DNA from: Massilia sp. Mn16-1_5
GTDB lineage: Bacteria > Pseudomonadota > Gammaproteobacteria > Burkholderiales > Burkholderiaceae_D
Length of the DNA: 61,057 nt
Direction: 5' to 3'
Assembly: GCF_004798585.1 (NCBI RefSeq)
Contig: NZ_PPXQ01000024.1
Location: 1 to 61,057 of the forward strand
Below the pieces are notes generated by a model. It was not told the origin of the DNA and did no database searches. It saw nothing but the letters and a program-made list of their open reading frames with translations. The translations under genes and the position numbers were made by a program. Positions within the stretch are counted from its first letter, which is position 1; the number at the start of each line of letters is the position of its first letter. This document shows, piece after piece, positions 9,206 through 17,165 of this stretch.

Positions 9206-12200
9206 TCAGCGCCCATCCGTGGCGCGGGCGCCAAGTTCGGCTGCGACCTGGCGCTCGAGCCTGGCAAAGATGCTGCGCAGACGTGCACTCATGGCTTTTG
9301 CCTGGGCGCCATTACCGGGGCCGTGATGCCGCTCCAGCTCGGCACACAGATTGGCAAAACTGAAGGCGCCCACGGCGCGCGCCGAGGATTTCATGCGGTG
9401 GGCGACCGATCCGGCGCGCGCCAGGTCGTTCGAGACCAGGGCGATGTCGATTTCGGCCAGGCCTTCGCGCGCGCTGTCGAGGAACATGAAGGCGAACTTG
9501 CGCATCTTGTCCGGATCGCTGCCGAAGGTGGCGGCGAGCGCGCCGATGTCGAGCAGGGACTCCGCCGCCGGCGCCGGCGCAGCCGCCTGGACCTTGGGTG
9601 CGGGCGGCTGCGGCACGGCGGGAGCGCCCTGCCGTCGCGTCCCGGCCCGTTCGATGGCGCGCGCGATCGTCGCCGCCAGGTGCTCGGGCGCCACCGGCTT
9701 GGTGAGGAATTCGTCCATGCCGGCCGCCATGCAGCGCGCCTGGTCCTCGACGCCGGCATTCGCCGTCATCGCGATCACCACCGTATCGCGCAATACCGGA
9801 TCGGCGCGGATGCGGCGCGTGGCCTCGAAGCCGTCCATGACCGGCATCTGCACGTCCATCAAGACACAGTCGAAGCGCCGCCGCAGCATCTGCTCGAGCG
9901 CCTCGCTGCCGTTGCCGGCGACGACCACCGCCGCGCCCGCGCTTTCCAGCAGCTCGCGCCCGACCTGCTGGCTGAAGACGTTGTCTTCGACCAGCAACAC
10001 CGAGGTGCCCGCCAGCGTACCACCAGGCGTACCGTCGAGCCGGCGCGCGGAGGTACCGGGCGCCGGCGCCGGCGTAGCGCTGCGCGCTGCGCGTGCGCCC
10101 GCGGCGCCGCCCTGCCCCAGGCGCGCCGTGAACCAGAAGGTGCTGCCGCGCCCAAGCTCGCTCTCGACACCGACTTCGCCGCCCATGAGTTCGGCCAGCT
10201 GCTTGCTGATCACCAGGCCCAGCCCGGTGCCGCCATAGCGCCGCGTGGTCGAGGGATCGGCCTGGTGGAAGGAGGTGAACAGCTGCGCCCTCTCGCCAGG
10301 CTCGATGCCGATGCCGTGGTCCTCGACTTCGAAACGCACCAGGGTGTCGTGCCCGATCGGGCCAAGCGCCCGCGCGCGCACGGTAATGCTGCCCTGCTCC
10401 GAGAACTTGATGGCATTTCCGACGAAATTGAGCAGCACCTGTTCAAGCCGCAGCGGATCGCCGCGCAGCGGGCGCGCCAGCTCGGGCGCGATGTCGCACT
10501 CCAGGCGCAGGCCCTTGGCCGCCGCCGTTTCCCCGAGCTGGGTGTCGATGTTGCGCATCAGGGCGTCGAGGCGGAAGTCGAGCAGTTCCAGCTCGACGCG
10601 CCCGGCCTCGATCTTCGAAAAATCGAGGATGTGGGTGATGATCCCGAGCAGGTGCTGGCCCGAGTGCCAGATCTTTTCCAGGTAGCCGCGCAGCCTGGGT
10701 TCGTGGGCGGACTGGAGGGCCAGGTGGGTCATGCCGATGATGGCGTTCATCGGTGTGCGGATCTCGTGGCTCATGTTCGACAGGAAGTCGCTTTTCGCCT
10801 GGTTGGCGGCATCGGCGGCGGCCTTCAGCTGGTGCAGGTCGGTGACGTCGGTGGCCACGCACAGCACGCCGCCGACGTCGCCGCCAAGCTCGCCATCGAG
10901 GCGCACCGGCACCTTCACTTCCCACAGCTGGCGCACGCCGTCTTCCAGCGCGATTTCGACCTGGCTGGCGCGGCGCGTGCCGTCGAACACGGCGCGCTCG
11001 CGCTCCCAGGCGGCATCGGCCAGCTTGGCCGGCATCACCTCGCGGTCGCTGCGGCCGACGATGCGCTCGGCGCTCTGGCCCAGCACCAGCGCCGTCTTCG
11101 CGTTCACGTAGCGGAAGCGCCGGTCGCGGTCCTTCATGTAGACGAAGGCGTCGAGGTTGTCGAGCACCGTGTCGAGCAGGGTGCGCTGCTCGATCGCGAC
11201 CCGGCGCGACCAGTACAGCGACAGGAACAGGCTATATACCAGCAAGGTGGCGGCAAAGCCGGTTGCCAGCGCCAGCAGCGGCAGGCGCCGGTCCAGCGGC
11301 AGGTGCAGGGCCTCCTTCGGGGCGCTGAAATGGGCTTTCCACAAGCCGCCGCCGAAATCGACCGGCAGCACGGCAGTGAAGGTATCGGCCTCGTCGAACA
11401 CGCGGGTGCGCACGGAACCGTCGCCGTACAGCAGGCGGTCGGCCGGACTCAGCGCCAACGCGGCCCCGGCTGCCGTCCTGGAGACGTTCGTTGCAAACAG
11501 CGCCATCGAAACGGGATCGTCGGCATGGCCGCCGAGCGCGCGCTCGACCAGGGCCGGCACCGAGAACGCGACGCCGACGCCGCCCATGTAGGCGGCGCGC
11601 CGTTCGGCCACCGTGGCGGGCGTGGCGCCGCCGCGGTACACGGGGGCGCGCATGTTAAGGACCAGGTGCGGCACCGGGAGCGGCACCTGCAGCGGCGCGC
11701 CCGAGGCGCTGATGCCGCCGCTGTCGCGCGCCTGCGCCAGCGCATCGGCCACCGCCGGGCGGGCGGCGATGTCCATGCCGAGGCGGTCCAGCATCATCTC
11801 GGGCGGCTCGATATAGCTCAGCACCGTATAGCTGGGGCGGCGTCCGGGCGGACGGACCGTGAAGTCCGGGTAGCCGCCCGGGACCAGGCTGCGGTCGGCG
11901 CGGACCGTGGCCTCGAAAGCGGCGCGATCGGCATCGGGCACGAGCTGCGCATAAGAGATGGCATCGATCGCCGGATAGTGCGTCTTGATGTCGAGCGCAT
12001 CGACGTAGCGATGGAACTGCAGCCGGGTGACCGGCGTATCGTTGGCTGCGAACAGCGAGACCAGGGCGCGCGTGACGTCGGTATAGGACTTGATGGCGCC
12101 CGCCAGGCGTTCCTGGGTGGCGCGGGCGCGGTTCTCGAAGCGGCGCCGCGCTTCCTCCTCGACCGTGCGCGTCGCCGCCATGTGCAGCAAGGCCCCCACC

Positions 12201-12298
12201 AGCAAGGACAGCCACAGGCCCGCGCCCCACAGCACGACGCGGGTAGTGCCGCGCGCGCCGGCGGCTGCGCCTATGCTGCGGGTGATCGACAGGGCCAT
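9206..12298 (-). CDS. CHASE/PAS hybrid sensor histidine kinase with REC and Hpt domains
   Basis: This 1030-residue membrane sensor has a transmembrane helix at about 20-42 and a periplasmic CHASE-type domain at about 75-280 ('YPAIDAISYAQLVPDADR', 'YTVLSYIEPPEMM'). A second helix at about 335-357 precedes a PAS domain ('YMKDRDRRFRYVNAKTALVL'). HisKA has its phospho-His in 'SNMSHEIRTPMNAIIG' near residue 510. The ATPase carries 'GNAIKFS' and 'GTGLGLVISKQLAELMGG'. A receiver has Asp in 'CVLMDVQMPVMDGF' near 810, and a terminal Hpt has His in 'HRMKSSARAVGAF' near 966. The full His-Asp-His relay implies an external response regulator, but none is adjacent. It starts divergently from the S9 peptidase. 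Confidence 0.93.
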   Translation of the reverse strand: MALSITRSIGAAAGARGTTRVVLWGAGLWLSLLVGALLHMAATRTVEEEARRRFENRARATQERLAGAIKSYTDVTRALVSLFAANDTPVTRLQFHRYVDALDIKTHYPAIDAISYAQLVPDADRAAFEATVRADRSLVPGGYPDFTVRPPGRRPSYTVLSYIEPPEMMLDRLGMDIAARPAVADALAQARDSGGISASGAPLQVPLPVPHLVLNMRAPVYRGGATPATVAERRAAYMGGVGVAFSVPALVERALGGHADDPVSMALFATNVSRTAAGAALALSPADRLLYGDGSVRTRVFDEADTFTAVLPVDFGGGLWKAHFSAPKEALHLPLDRRLPLLALATGFAATLLVYSLFLSLYWSRRVAIEQRTLLDTVLDNLDAFVYMKDRDRRFRYVNAKTALVLGQSAERIVGRSDREVMPAKLADAAWERERAVFDGTRRASQVEIALEDGVRQLWEVKVPVRLDGELGGDVGGVLCVATDVTDLHQLKAAADAANQAKSDFLSNMSHEIRTPMNAIIGMTHLALQSAHEPRLRGYLEKIWHSGQHLLGIITHILDFSKIEAGRVELELLDFRLDALMRNIDTQLGETAAAKGLRLECDIAPELARPLRGDPLRLEQVLLNFVGNAIKFSEQGSITVRARALGPIGHDTLVRFEVEDHGIGIEPGERAQLFTSFHQADPSTTRRYGGTGLGLVISKQLAELMGGEVGVESELGRGSTFWFTARLGQGGAAGARAARSATPAPAPGTSARRLDGTPGGTLAGTSVLLVEDNVFSQQVGRELLESAGAAVVVAGNGSEALEQMLRRRFDCVLMDVQMPVMDGFEATRRIRADPVLRDTVVIAMTANAGVEDQARCMAAGMDEFLTKPVAPEHLAATIARAIERAGTRRQGAPAVPQPPAPKVQAAAPAPAAESLLDIGALAATFGSDPDKMRKFAFMFLDSAREGLAEIDIALVSNDLARAGSVAHRMKSSARAVGAFSFANLCAELERHHGPGNGAQAKAMSARLRSIFARLERQVAAELGARATDGR

Positions 12299-12398
12299 CG
12301 CTGTGTCATGCTCAGTGTCATGCGTGCTCGATTAGGAAACATTGTTGATAATATACGCTAATGGATGTCGTTGGGGCGTCCGGCAAGCGAGGCGTTCG

Positions 12399-14480
12399 AT
12401 GCGGAAAACGGCGGCAAAAGCGATGATGGGCCTGGCGGCATTGGCAGGCGGCGGCGCGGCAGCGCAGGAGAAGGCGGACCCTTATCTGTGGCTGGAAGAC
12501 GTGGGCGGCGACAAGCCGCTGGCCTGGGTACGCGAACACAACGCGGTCTCCGAAAAGGCCCTCGGCGGCGCGGCCCATGACGCCCTGCGCACCCGGTTGC
12601 AGTCCATCCTCGACGCCAAGGAGCGCATCCCCTACGTCAGCCGCCACGGCGACTACCTGTACAACTTCTGGCGCGACGCCGACCACGTGCGCGGCATCTG
12701 GCGCCGCACCACGATGATTGAATACCGCAAGGCGGCGCCGCGCTGGGAGACCGTGATCGATCTCGACGCGCTGGCACGCCTTGAGAACGAGAACTGGGTG
12801 TGGGCCGGCACGACCTGCCTGGAGCCGCGCGGCACACGCTGCCTGGTCTCGCTCTCGCGCGGCGGCGGCGACGCCGAGGTGGTACGCGAATTCGACCTCG
12901 AAGCGCGTGCCTTCGTGAAGGACGGCTTCGCGCTGCCCGAGGCGAAAAGCAGCGTCGCCTGGATCGACCGCGACACCCTGTTCGTCGCCACCGACTTCGG
13001 CCCCGGCTCGATGACCAGCTCGGGCTACCCTCGCATCGTCAAGCAGTGGAAGCGCGGCACGCCGCTGGCAAACGCAGTTCCCGTGTTCGAGGCCGGCCTG
13101 AAGGACCTCTCGGCCTCGGCGCGCAAGGACATGACGCCCGGCTTCGAGCGCGAATTCGTGACGCGCCAGATCGGCTTCTACAGCAGCGAACTGTTCCTGC
13201 GCCGCGACGGCCGCCTGCGGAAAATCGAGAAGCCGGACGATGCCAACGCCTATGCGGTGCGCGACCAGTTGCTGCTCGAACTGCGCTCGGATTGGACGGT
13301 CGCGGGACGCAGCTGGCCGCAAGGCAGCCTGCTGGCCATCGATTTCGAGCGCTTCCTTGGCGGCGCGCGCGATTTCGAGCCCCTGTTCACCCCAAACGCC
13401 ACCAGTTCGCTTGACGGCGTGGCCGTCACCCGCGGCGCCCTGCTGCTGACGGTGCTCGACAAGGTCAAGAACCGCCTGTTCGAACTGCGCAGGGAGGATG
13501 GCCGCTGGCAGCGCCGCGAAGTAGCCGCACCCGGCATCGGCACCCTCGGCGTGGCCAGCCTGGACGAGATCGAGTCGGACGACTACTTCCTCAGCGTGAC
13601 GGGCTTCCTGACGCCGACCACGCTCTATCTCGGCCATGCGGGCACGGACACGCGCGAGCAGCTCAAGGCCATGCCGTCCTGGTTCGATGCGACACCGTAC
13701 ACGGTGTCCCAGTTCGAGGCGAAGTCGAAGGACGGCACCATGGTGCCCTATTTCGTCGTCATGGACCGGCGCGCGAAACTGGATGGCAAGAATCCGACCG
13801 TCCTGTACGGTTATGGCGGCTTCGAAGTGTCGCTGAAGCCCTCGTACAGCGGCTTGATCGGCGCCGGCTGGCTCGAGCGCGGCGGCGTGTATGTACTGGC
13901 GAACATCCGCGGCGGCGGCGAATTCGGTCCGCGCTGGCACCAGGCGGCCCTGAAGGAACAGCGGCAAAAGACCTTCGACGATTTCCTCGCGGTGGCGCAA
14001 GACCTCATCCGGCGCAAAGTGACGTCGCCGCGCCACCTCGGCATCATGGGCGGCAGCAATGGCGGCCTGCTGGTGGGCGCGGCGCTGACCCAGCGGCCCG
14101 ATTTGTTCAATGCGGTCGTGTGCCAGGTGCCGCTGCTGGACATGCGGCGCTACCACACGCTGCTGGCGGGCGCCTCGTGGATGGGAGAGTACGGCGATCC
14201 GGACGATCCGGCGCAGTGGACAAGCATCGGCAAGTACTCGCCTTACCAGAACGTTTTCTCGGACAAGCACTATCCGCGTGTCTTATTTACAACATCGACC
14301 CGCGATGATCGGGTCCATCCGGGCCATGCGCGCAAGATGGCGGCGCTGATGGAGAGCCAGGGGCACGATATCCTGTACTGGGAAAACACGGAAGGCGGCC
14401 ATGCGGGTGCGGCCAACAACACCCAGCAGGCACGCATGTGGGCGCTGACCTGGTCCTTCCTGCACGAGCAGCTGAAATGA
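12399..14480 (+). CDS. S9 family prolyl oligopeptidase-type serine peptidase
   Basis: This 693-residue enzyme should cleave short peptides after proline or a related residue. It has an N-terminal beta-propeller beginning 'DPYLWLEDVGGDKPLAWV', the typical start of the peptidase_S9_N domain. The C-terminal alpha/beta hydrolase has nucleophile Ser in 'GIMGGSNGGLLVGAAL' near residue 552, Asp in 'STRDDRVHPGHARKM' near 635 and His in 'EGGHAGAANN' near 668. The chosen ATG gives 'MRKTAAKAMMGLAALAGG' ending in 'AAAQ', a plausible signal peptide. An upstream in-frame TTG would add 19 unlikely residues. The stop overlaps the next gene (ATGA). Confidence 0.92.
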   Translation: MRKTAAKAMMGLAALAGGGAAAQEKADPYLWLEDVGGDKPLAWVREHNAVSEKALGGAAHDALRTRLQSILDAKERIPYVSRHGDYLYNFWRDADHVRGIWRRTTMIEYRKAAPRWETVIDLDALARLENENWVWAGTTCLEPRGTRCLVSLSRGGGDAEVVREFDLEARAFVKDGFALPEAKSSVAWIDRDTLFVATDFGPGSMTSSGYPRIVKQWKRGTPLANAVPVFEAGLKDLSASARKDMTPGFEREFVTRQIGFYSSELFLRRDGRLRKIEKPDDANAYAVRDQLLLELRSDWTVAGRSWPQGSLLAIDFERFLGGARDFEPLFTPNATSSLDGVAVTRGALLLTVLDKVKNRLFELRREDGRWQRREVAAPGIGTLGVASLDEIESDDYFLSVTGFLTPTTLYLGHAGTDTREQLKAMPSWFDATPYTVSQFEAKSKDGTMVPYFVVMDRRAKLDGKNPTVLYGYGGFEVSLKPSYSGLIGAGWLERGGVYVLANIRGGGEFGPRWHQAALKEQRQKTFDDFLAVAQDLIRRKVTSPRHLGIMGGSNGGLLVGAALTQRPDLFNAVVCQVPLLDMRRYHTLLAGASWMGEYGDPDDPAQWTSIGKYSPYQNVFSDKHYPRVLFTTSTRDDRVHPGHARKMAALMESQGHDILYWENTEGGHAGAANNTQQARMWALTWSFLHEQLK

Positions 14481-14995
14481 ACACACTATATAGAGGCGAC
14501 GCCGCCGTGCGTCGGCTGGCCGCGCACGAGTGGCCGCTGTATCGGGCGCTGCGCCTGCGCGCGCTGGCCGATGCGCCCGACGCCTTCGGCAGCACGCTGG
14601 CCGAGGAGGAGACGCGCAGCGACGCGGACTGGGCCTGGCGCCTGAACCTGGGCGCCGCATCAAACCGCGACCTGCCGCTGGTGGCGCAACTGGCCGGCGA
14701 GCCGGTGGGACTGGCCTGGGCCAAGGTCGATGCAGCCGACCCGGCGCGCGTGAACCTGTTCCAGGTGTGGATCGCACCGCAAGCCCGCGGCCACGGGCTG
14801 GCGGGCGCCCTGCTCGATGCGGCCCTGGCCTGGGCACGCGGCACGGGCGCACGGGCAATGCAGCTGGGCGTCGTCTGCGGGAACGATGCCGCGCGCAGGC
14901 TCTACGAGCGCGCGGGGTTTCGCGACATCGGCGAGCCGGAGCCGCAGCGGCCGGGTTCCAGCCGCATGGAGCAGATAATGCGTTTGGAACTGTAG
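14477..14995 (+). CDS. GNAT family N-acetyltransferase
   Basis: This 172-residue protein shows the GNAT fold. 'VNLFQVWIAPQARGHGLAGA' matches the beta4/alpha3 acetyl-CoA binding segment (Q/RxxGxG/A), and 'GNDAARRLYERAGFRDIGEP' matches the C-terminal 'N..a..lYek.GF' motif. It should transfer an acetyl group from acetyl-CoA to an amine; the substrate cannot be inferred. The ATG overlaps the peptidase TGA, so it is probably translated with the prolyl oligopeptidase and may act on peptide-derived products (inference). A perfect 15-bp inverted repeat begins at its stop codon. Confidence 0.88.
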   Translation: MNTLYRGDAAVRRLAAHEWPLYRALRLRALADAPDAFGSTLAEEETRSDADWAWRLNLGAASNRDLPLVAQLAGEPVGLAWAKVDAADPARVNLFQVWIAPQARGHGLAGALLDAALAWARGTGARAMQLGVVCGNDAARRLYERAGFRDIGEPEPQRPGSSRMEQIMRLEL

Positions 14996-15027
14996 GGGTC
15001 ATCGAGGCCATTGGCCTCGATGACCCC
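14995..15027. repeat. Perfect 15-bp inverted repeat between convergent genes
   Basis: The arms at 14995-15009 and 15013-15027 are exact reverse complements around a 3-base loop. They lie between the converging GNAT and luxI-type genes and touch the GNAT stop codon. The hairpin is strong enough to act as a terminator, but there is no T run on either side. A bidirectional transcription barrier or a REP-like element are both possible. Confidence 0.6.
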
Positions 15028-15049
15028 GTACGGTACACCGCCGCCCGCG

Positions 15050-15661
15050 TTATTGCGGCAAGCCGCGCGTACGCTGCTTGCCCGCCCCATACCGCACCAC
15101 CGCCGGATAGCTGGCGTCGATGTCGACGTACAGCGCCACCGCCGTCTCGACCCCGATCACGACCGGGTCGCCGAGGCGCTCGGTGACGATGCCGGCGCGG
15201 CGCAGCAGGCGCTCGATGGCGGTCGTGGTGACCGTCACGTACTTTTCGATGCCGTGCTCGTAGCCGTAGCGGGTGATCGCGGCGAAAGACTCCATCGTGA
15301 TTTCCGAGAATCCGAACTGGCCGCTGCCGCCGGTCTCGATGGCGAAGCGCGAGAGTTCCCAGATGTGCTCGTCGCTAGGAGCGTCCTGCCCGTGCAGCAG
15401 CTGGGGGAAGGAATCCTTCAGCATGTAAGGGCCGGTGGTCGGCAGCAGGCGCCAGCAGCCGCGCAGGATGCCCTGGCCCGGCTCGCGCATCATCATGTAG
15501 TGCGGCTCCAGTGCATCGTAGCCGTCGATTTCCATACCCGACAGGACCGGCACTTCCCAGCCCAGCCGGCCCTGGAACACCTTTGCGCGCAGTGTGTGCA
15601 TCTCGCGGAGATCGCGGGATTGGAACTCGCGCCGTGCTGCGATATCGATTTGCAGTGCCAT
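15050..15661 (-). CDS. Acyl-homoserine-lactone synthase, LuxI family
   Basis: This 203-residue autoinducer synthase should make an N-acyl-homoserine lactone from S-adenosylmethionine and an acyl carrier. Hallmarks are the N-terminal 'LRAKVFQGRLGWEV' (conserved R, F and W), 'EIDGYDALEPHYMM' (acidic residues of the active site), 'CWRLLPTTGPYMLKDSFPQL', and 'IWELSRFAIE' near residue 105 carrying the E-x-S-R-F signature. Length is typical for the family. It lies downstream of a las-type CT-N12-AG box and a palindrome resembling an RsaL operator. It is arranged with an RsaL-type gene and a luxR-type receptor in the same order and orientation as P. aeruginosa lasR-rsaL-lasI. Acyl-chain length cannot be read from sequence alone. 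Confidence 0.95.
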   Translation of the reverse strand: MALQIDIAARREFQSRDLREMHTLRAKVFQGRLGWEVPVLSGMEIDGYDALEPHYMMMREPGQGILRGCWRLLPTTGPYMLKDSFPQLLHGQDAPSDEHIWELSRFAIETGGSGQFGFSEITMESFAAITRYGYEHGIEKYVTVTTTAIERLLRRAGIVTERLGDPVVIGVETAVALYVDIDASYPAVVRYGAGKQRTRGLPQ

Positions 15662-15702
15662 GTCGTTCTCCCTAATTGTTGACGAAAATATCTATGCGAC
15701 AG

Positions 15703-15718
15703 GCATGAAGCTTCATGC
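15703..15718. promoter_or_regulatory. Candidate RsaL operator (16-bp perfect palindrome)
   Basis: GCATGAAGCTTCATGC is a perfect palindrome 42 bp upstream of the luxI-type start codon, between that start and the las-type box. From memory, the RsaL site in P. aeruginosa is TATGnAAnTTnCATA. The palindrome core ATGAAGCTTCAT matches that layout with one base fewer in the middle. Its placement next to the lux-type box is also as in lasI. Binding by the adjacent RsaL-type protein is an inference. Confidence 0.5.
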
Positions 15719-15735
15719 AATCCGGGCAGCACCGG

Positions 15736-15755
15736 TACTAGCAAGTCTGCTAGGT
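15736..15755. promoter_or_regulatory. las/lux-type box between luxI-type and rsaL-type genes
   Basis: The 20-mer TACTAGCAAGTCTGCTAGGT contains the perfect inverted repeat CTAGCA/TGCTAG (15738-15743 and 15748-15753) and the CT-N12-AG signature of LuxR-type sites. Its centre is 84 bp upstream of the luxI-type ATG. It is also about 43 bp upstream of the start point predicted from an AATACT -10-like hexamer at 15777-15782 facing rsaL. It could therefore serve both divergent promoters. The likely ligand is the LuxR-type protein encoded at 16064-16798. Confidence 0.65.
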
Positions 15756-15816
15756 GGCTAGGAAGTGACACAGTGGAATACTAAGTTTTTCACCCGAACA
15801 ACCAAGGAGAGGGACC

Positions 15817-16089
15817 ATGCCAAACGACTTCATCAGCGAATCCATGCTTGCCCGTCCGGGCGTCCAGCCGGTCATGCCGATGCCGATGCAGATGCGGGCG
15901 CCGCACGCGGACCTGCGCCAGTTCCGCATCAGCAAGCGTGAAAGTCAGGAGAAATTCTGGGGCCGCTTCGGCGTGACCCAGTCGAGCGGTAGCCGTTTCG
16001 AGACCGGGCTGGCGATTCCGGCCCCGGTGGCGATCCTGTTGAAGCTCTACGTTGCCGGCAAACTCAACGATGGCGATCTTCAGGGTTGA
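15817..16089 (+). CDS. rsaL: RsaL-type quorum-sensing repressor
   Basis: This 90-residue protein has a C-terminal half, 'KRESQEKFWGRFGVTQSSGS' followed by 'RFETGLAIPAPVAILLKLY', that matches the tetrahelical helix-turn-helix of P. aeruginosa RsaL almost position by position (recalled as RRESQETFWSRFGISQSCGS...). RsaL represses its synthase gene and gives homeostasis of the signal. The gene starts at an ATG 7 bases after an 'AAGGAGAGGG' ribosome site. It is divergent from the luxI-type gene, and its last 26 bp overlap the 3' end of the luxR-type gene on the opposite strand. The N-terminal 30 residues are Met/Pro-rich and unlike known domains. Confidence 0.88.
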   Translation: MPNDFISESMLARPGVQPVMPMPMQMRAPHADLRQFRISKRESQEKFWGRFGVTQSSGSRFETGLAIPAPVAILLKLYVAGKLNDGDLQG

Positions 16090-16798
16090 GCAGCCCGAGC
16101 GCGATCGCTTTCACGACCGCCTGCTGGCGTGTGTTGACGTTGAATTTCTGACGCACGTTGGCCAGGTGGAAGTTGACGGTCGCTTCGGAACACCGGGTGA
16201 TCATCGAGATCTCCCATGAGGACTTGCCCGCCATGACCCAGTTGAGCACTTCGAGCTCGCGCCGGGTCAGGCGCGGCACCTCCTCGCCCCCGCTCGGATG
16301 GGCGAAGGGCAGCGAAGCGGCAAAGGCATAGTCGCGCACCAGCGTCAGGTCGGCCATGCCATGGGCGATTTCGCGCGTAAATTTCTCGCCGGGCGCCGTA
16401 TCGGACGCCAGGCTGAGCAGCCCCACCTCGCCGTTCGGCCCGTGGATCGGCAGCGTCACGCCCGTGCGCATGCCGTACGCGCAGGCCTCTTCATACAGGA
16501 CGCGCCCGCCCGAGGTGGCGAAGGCTTCCGGTTCCCAGACGATGGGCAAATTACTGATCAGACAATGGCCGACCGTCGGATCGACGTAGGCGAAGCGTTC
16601 GGCATCGTAGCGTTCGCGCCATTCGGGCGAATAGTTGGTCTGGACGAAGGCGTTTTCGTACTGGGCGTGCCGCGAATGCACTACCGCATACATCACATGC
16701 TCGAAGCCGATCTCGCCAGCGATTCCGAGCAGGGCCCGGCGCCAGGATTCGGCGTCCTTGGATTCCAGTAGCTGCACCAACTGTGCAGTTTCAATCAT
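16064..16798 (-). CDS. LuxR-type quorum-sensing transcriptional regulator
   Basis: This 244-residue protein carries an N-terminal autoinducer-binding domain at about 15-165, with the ligand-pocket pattern 'SPEWRERYDAERFAYVDPTV' followed by 'LPIVW' (conserved W, Y, D, P, W). A C-terminal LuxR helix-turn-helix at about 178-240 contains 'LTRRELEVLNWVMAGKSSWE' and 'VNFHLANVRQKFNV'. It should bind the acyl-homoserine lactone made by the adjacent synthase and activate from CT-N12-AG boxes. The 3' end overlaps the convergent rsaL gene by 26 bp, so antisense transcription could affect both. Its promoter region, shared with the divergent poly-HAMP kinase, holds two CTAGCAA half-sites. Confidence 0.94.
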   Translation of the reverse strand: MIETAQLVQLLESKDAESWRRALLGIAGEIGFEHVMYAVVHSRHAQYENAFVQTNYSPEWRERYDAERFAYVDPTVGHCLISNLPIVWEPEAFATSGGRVLYEEACAYGMRTGVTLPIHGPNGEVGLLSLASDTAPGEKFTREIAHGMADLTLVRDYAFAASLPFAHPSGGEEVPRLTRRELEVLNWVMAGKSSWEISMITRCSEATVNFHLANVRQKFNVNTRQQAVVKAIALGLLNPEDRHR

Positions 16799-16865
16799 GG
16801 CGCTTGGCTCGCGTAGAAGTAGGGATCGACTATGCTAATGGCATACTGCAAAGAAAGCATGCGTC

Positions 16866-16881
16866 CTAGCAATTCTAGCAA
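16866..16881. repeat. Direct pair of CTAGCAA half-sites in the luxR/kinase divergent promoter region
   Basis: CTAGCAA occurs at 16866-16872 and again at 16875-16881, a 9-base period. The same heptamer forms the left half of the las-type box at 15738. It lies 68 bp upstream of the luxR-type start. The 367-bp stretch 16799-17165 is visibly AT-richer than the genes around it and has no convincing coding frame. These repeats and the promoter-like hexamers at 17037-17070 are what I can see in it. Regulatory use is inferred. Confidence 0.35.
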
Positions 16882-17036
16882 GTTAATTGCATATTTAGTT
16901 AACAAATTTTGTAGCGATTTTGCGACGACTTTCAGTACCGCAATCCAATCGTGCGCTCTGAAAAGTTTGTTTCCGCTACCCTCCCCCGCTCGCTTGCAAA
17001 AATTCCCAGATTGCAAGTTTTATTCTCCTGTAGAGC

Positions 17037-17070
17037 TTGACTTGATATCGCACAAGAGTATCGTTTCATA
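17037..17070 (+). promoter_or_regulatory. Candidate sigma-70 promoter of the poly-HAMP kinase
   Basis: TTGACT (17037-17042) overlaps TTGATA (17042-17047). The latter lies 17 bases before TTCATA (17065-17070); alternatively TTGACT pairs with TATCGT after 16 bases. The region is AT-rich and about 95 bp upstream of the kinase ATG, which follows an AAGGA ribosome site. This is a sequence-only prediction. Confidence 0.35.
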
Positions 17071-17165
17071 TTTCCGTGTAACAGTTTCTCCTGCGCGCGA
17101 CACAAGCCTGTCGAACGCACAACAAGAACGCCGTACCCATTTTCCAAAACAAGGATGACACGTCG

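Noticed and set aside
7151..12361. A 1736-codon plus-strand open frame opposite recC and the CHASE kinase
   Set aside because: High-GC antisense frame without stops; both genes beneath it have full sets of motifs, and it shows none.
16832..17158. A 108-codon frame in the AT-rich luxR/kinase gap
   Set aside because: No ribosome site, no family resemblance, and it covers the promoter-like sequence of the kinase.
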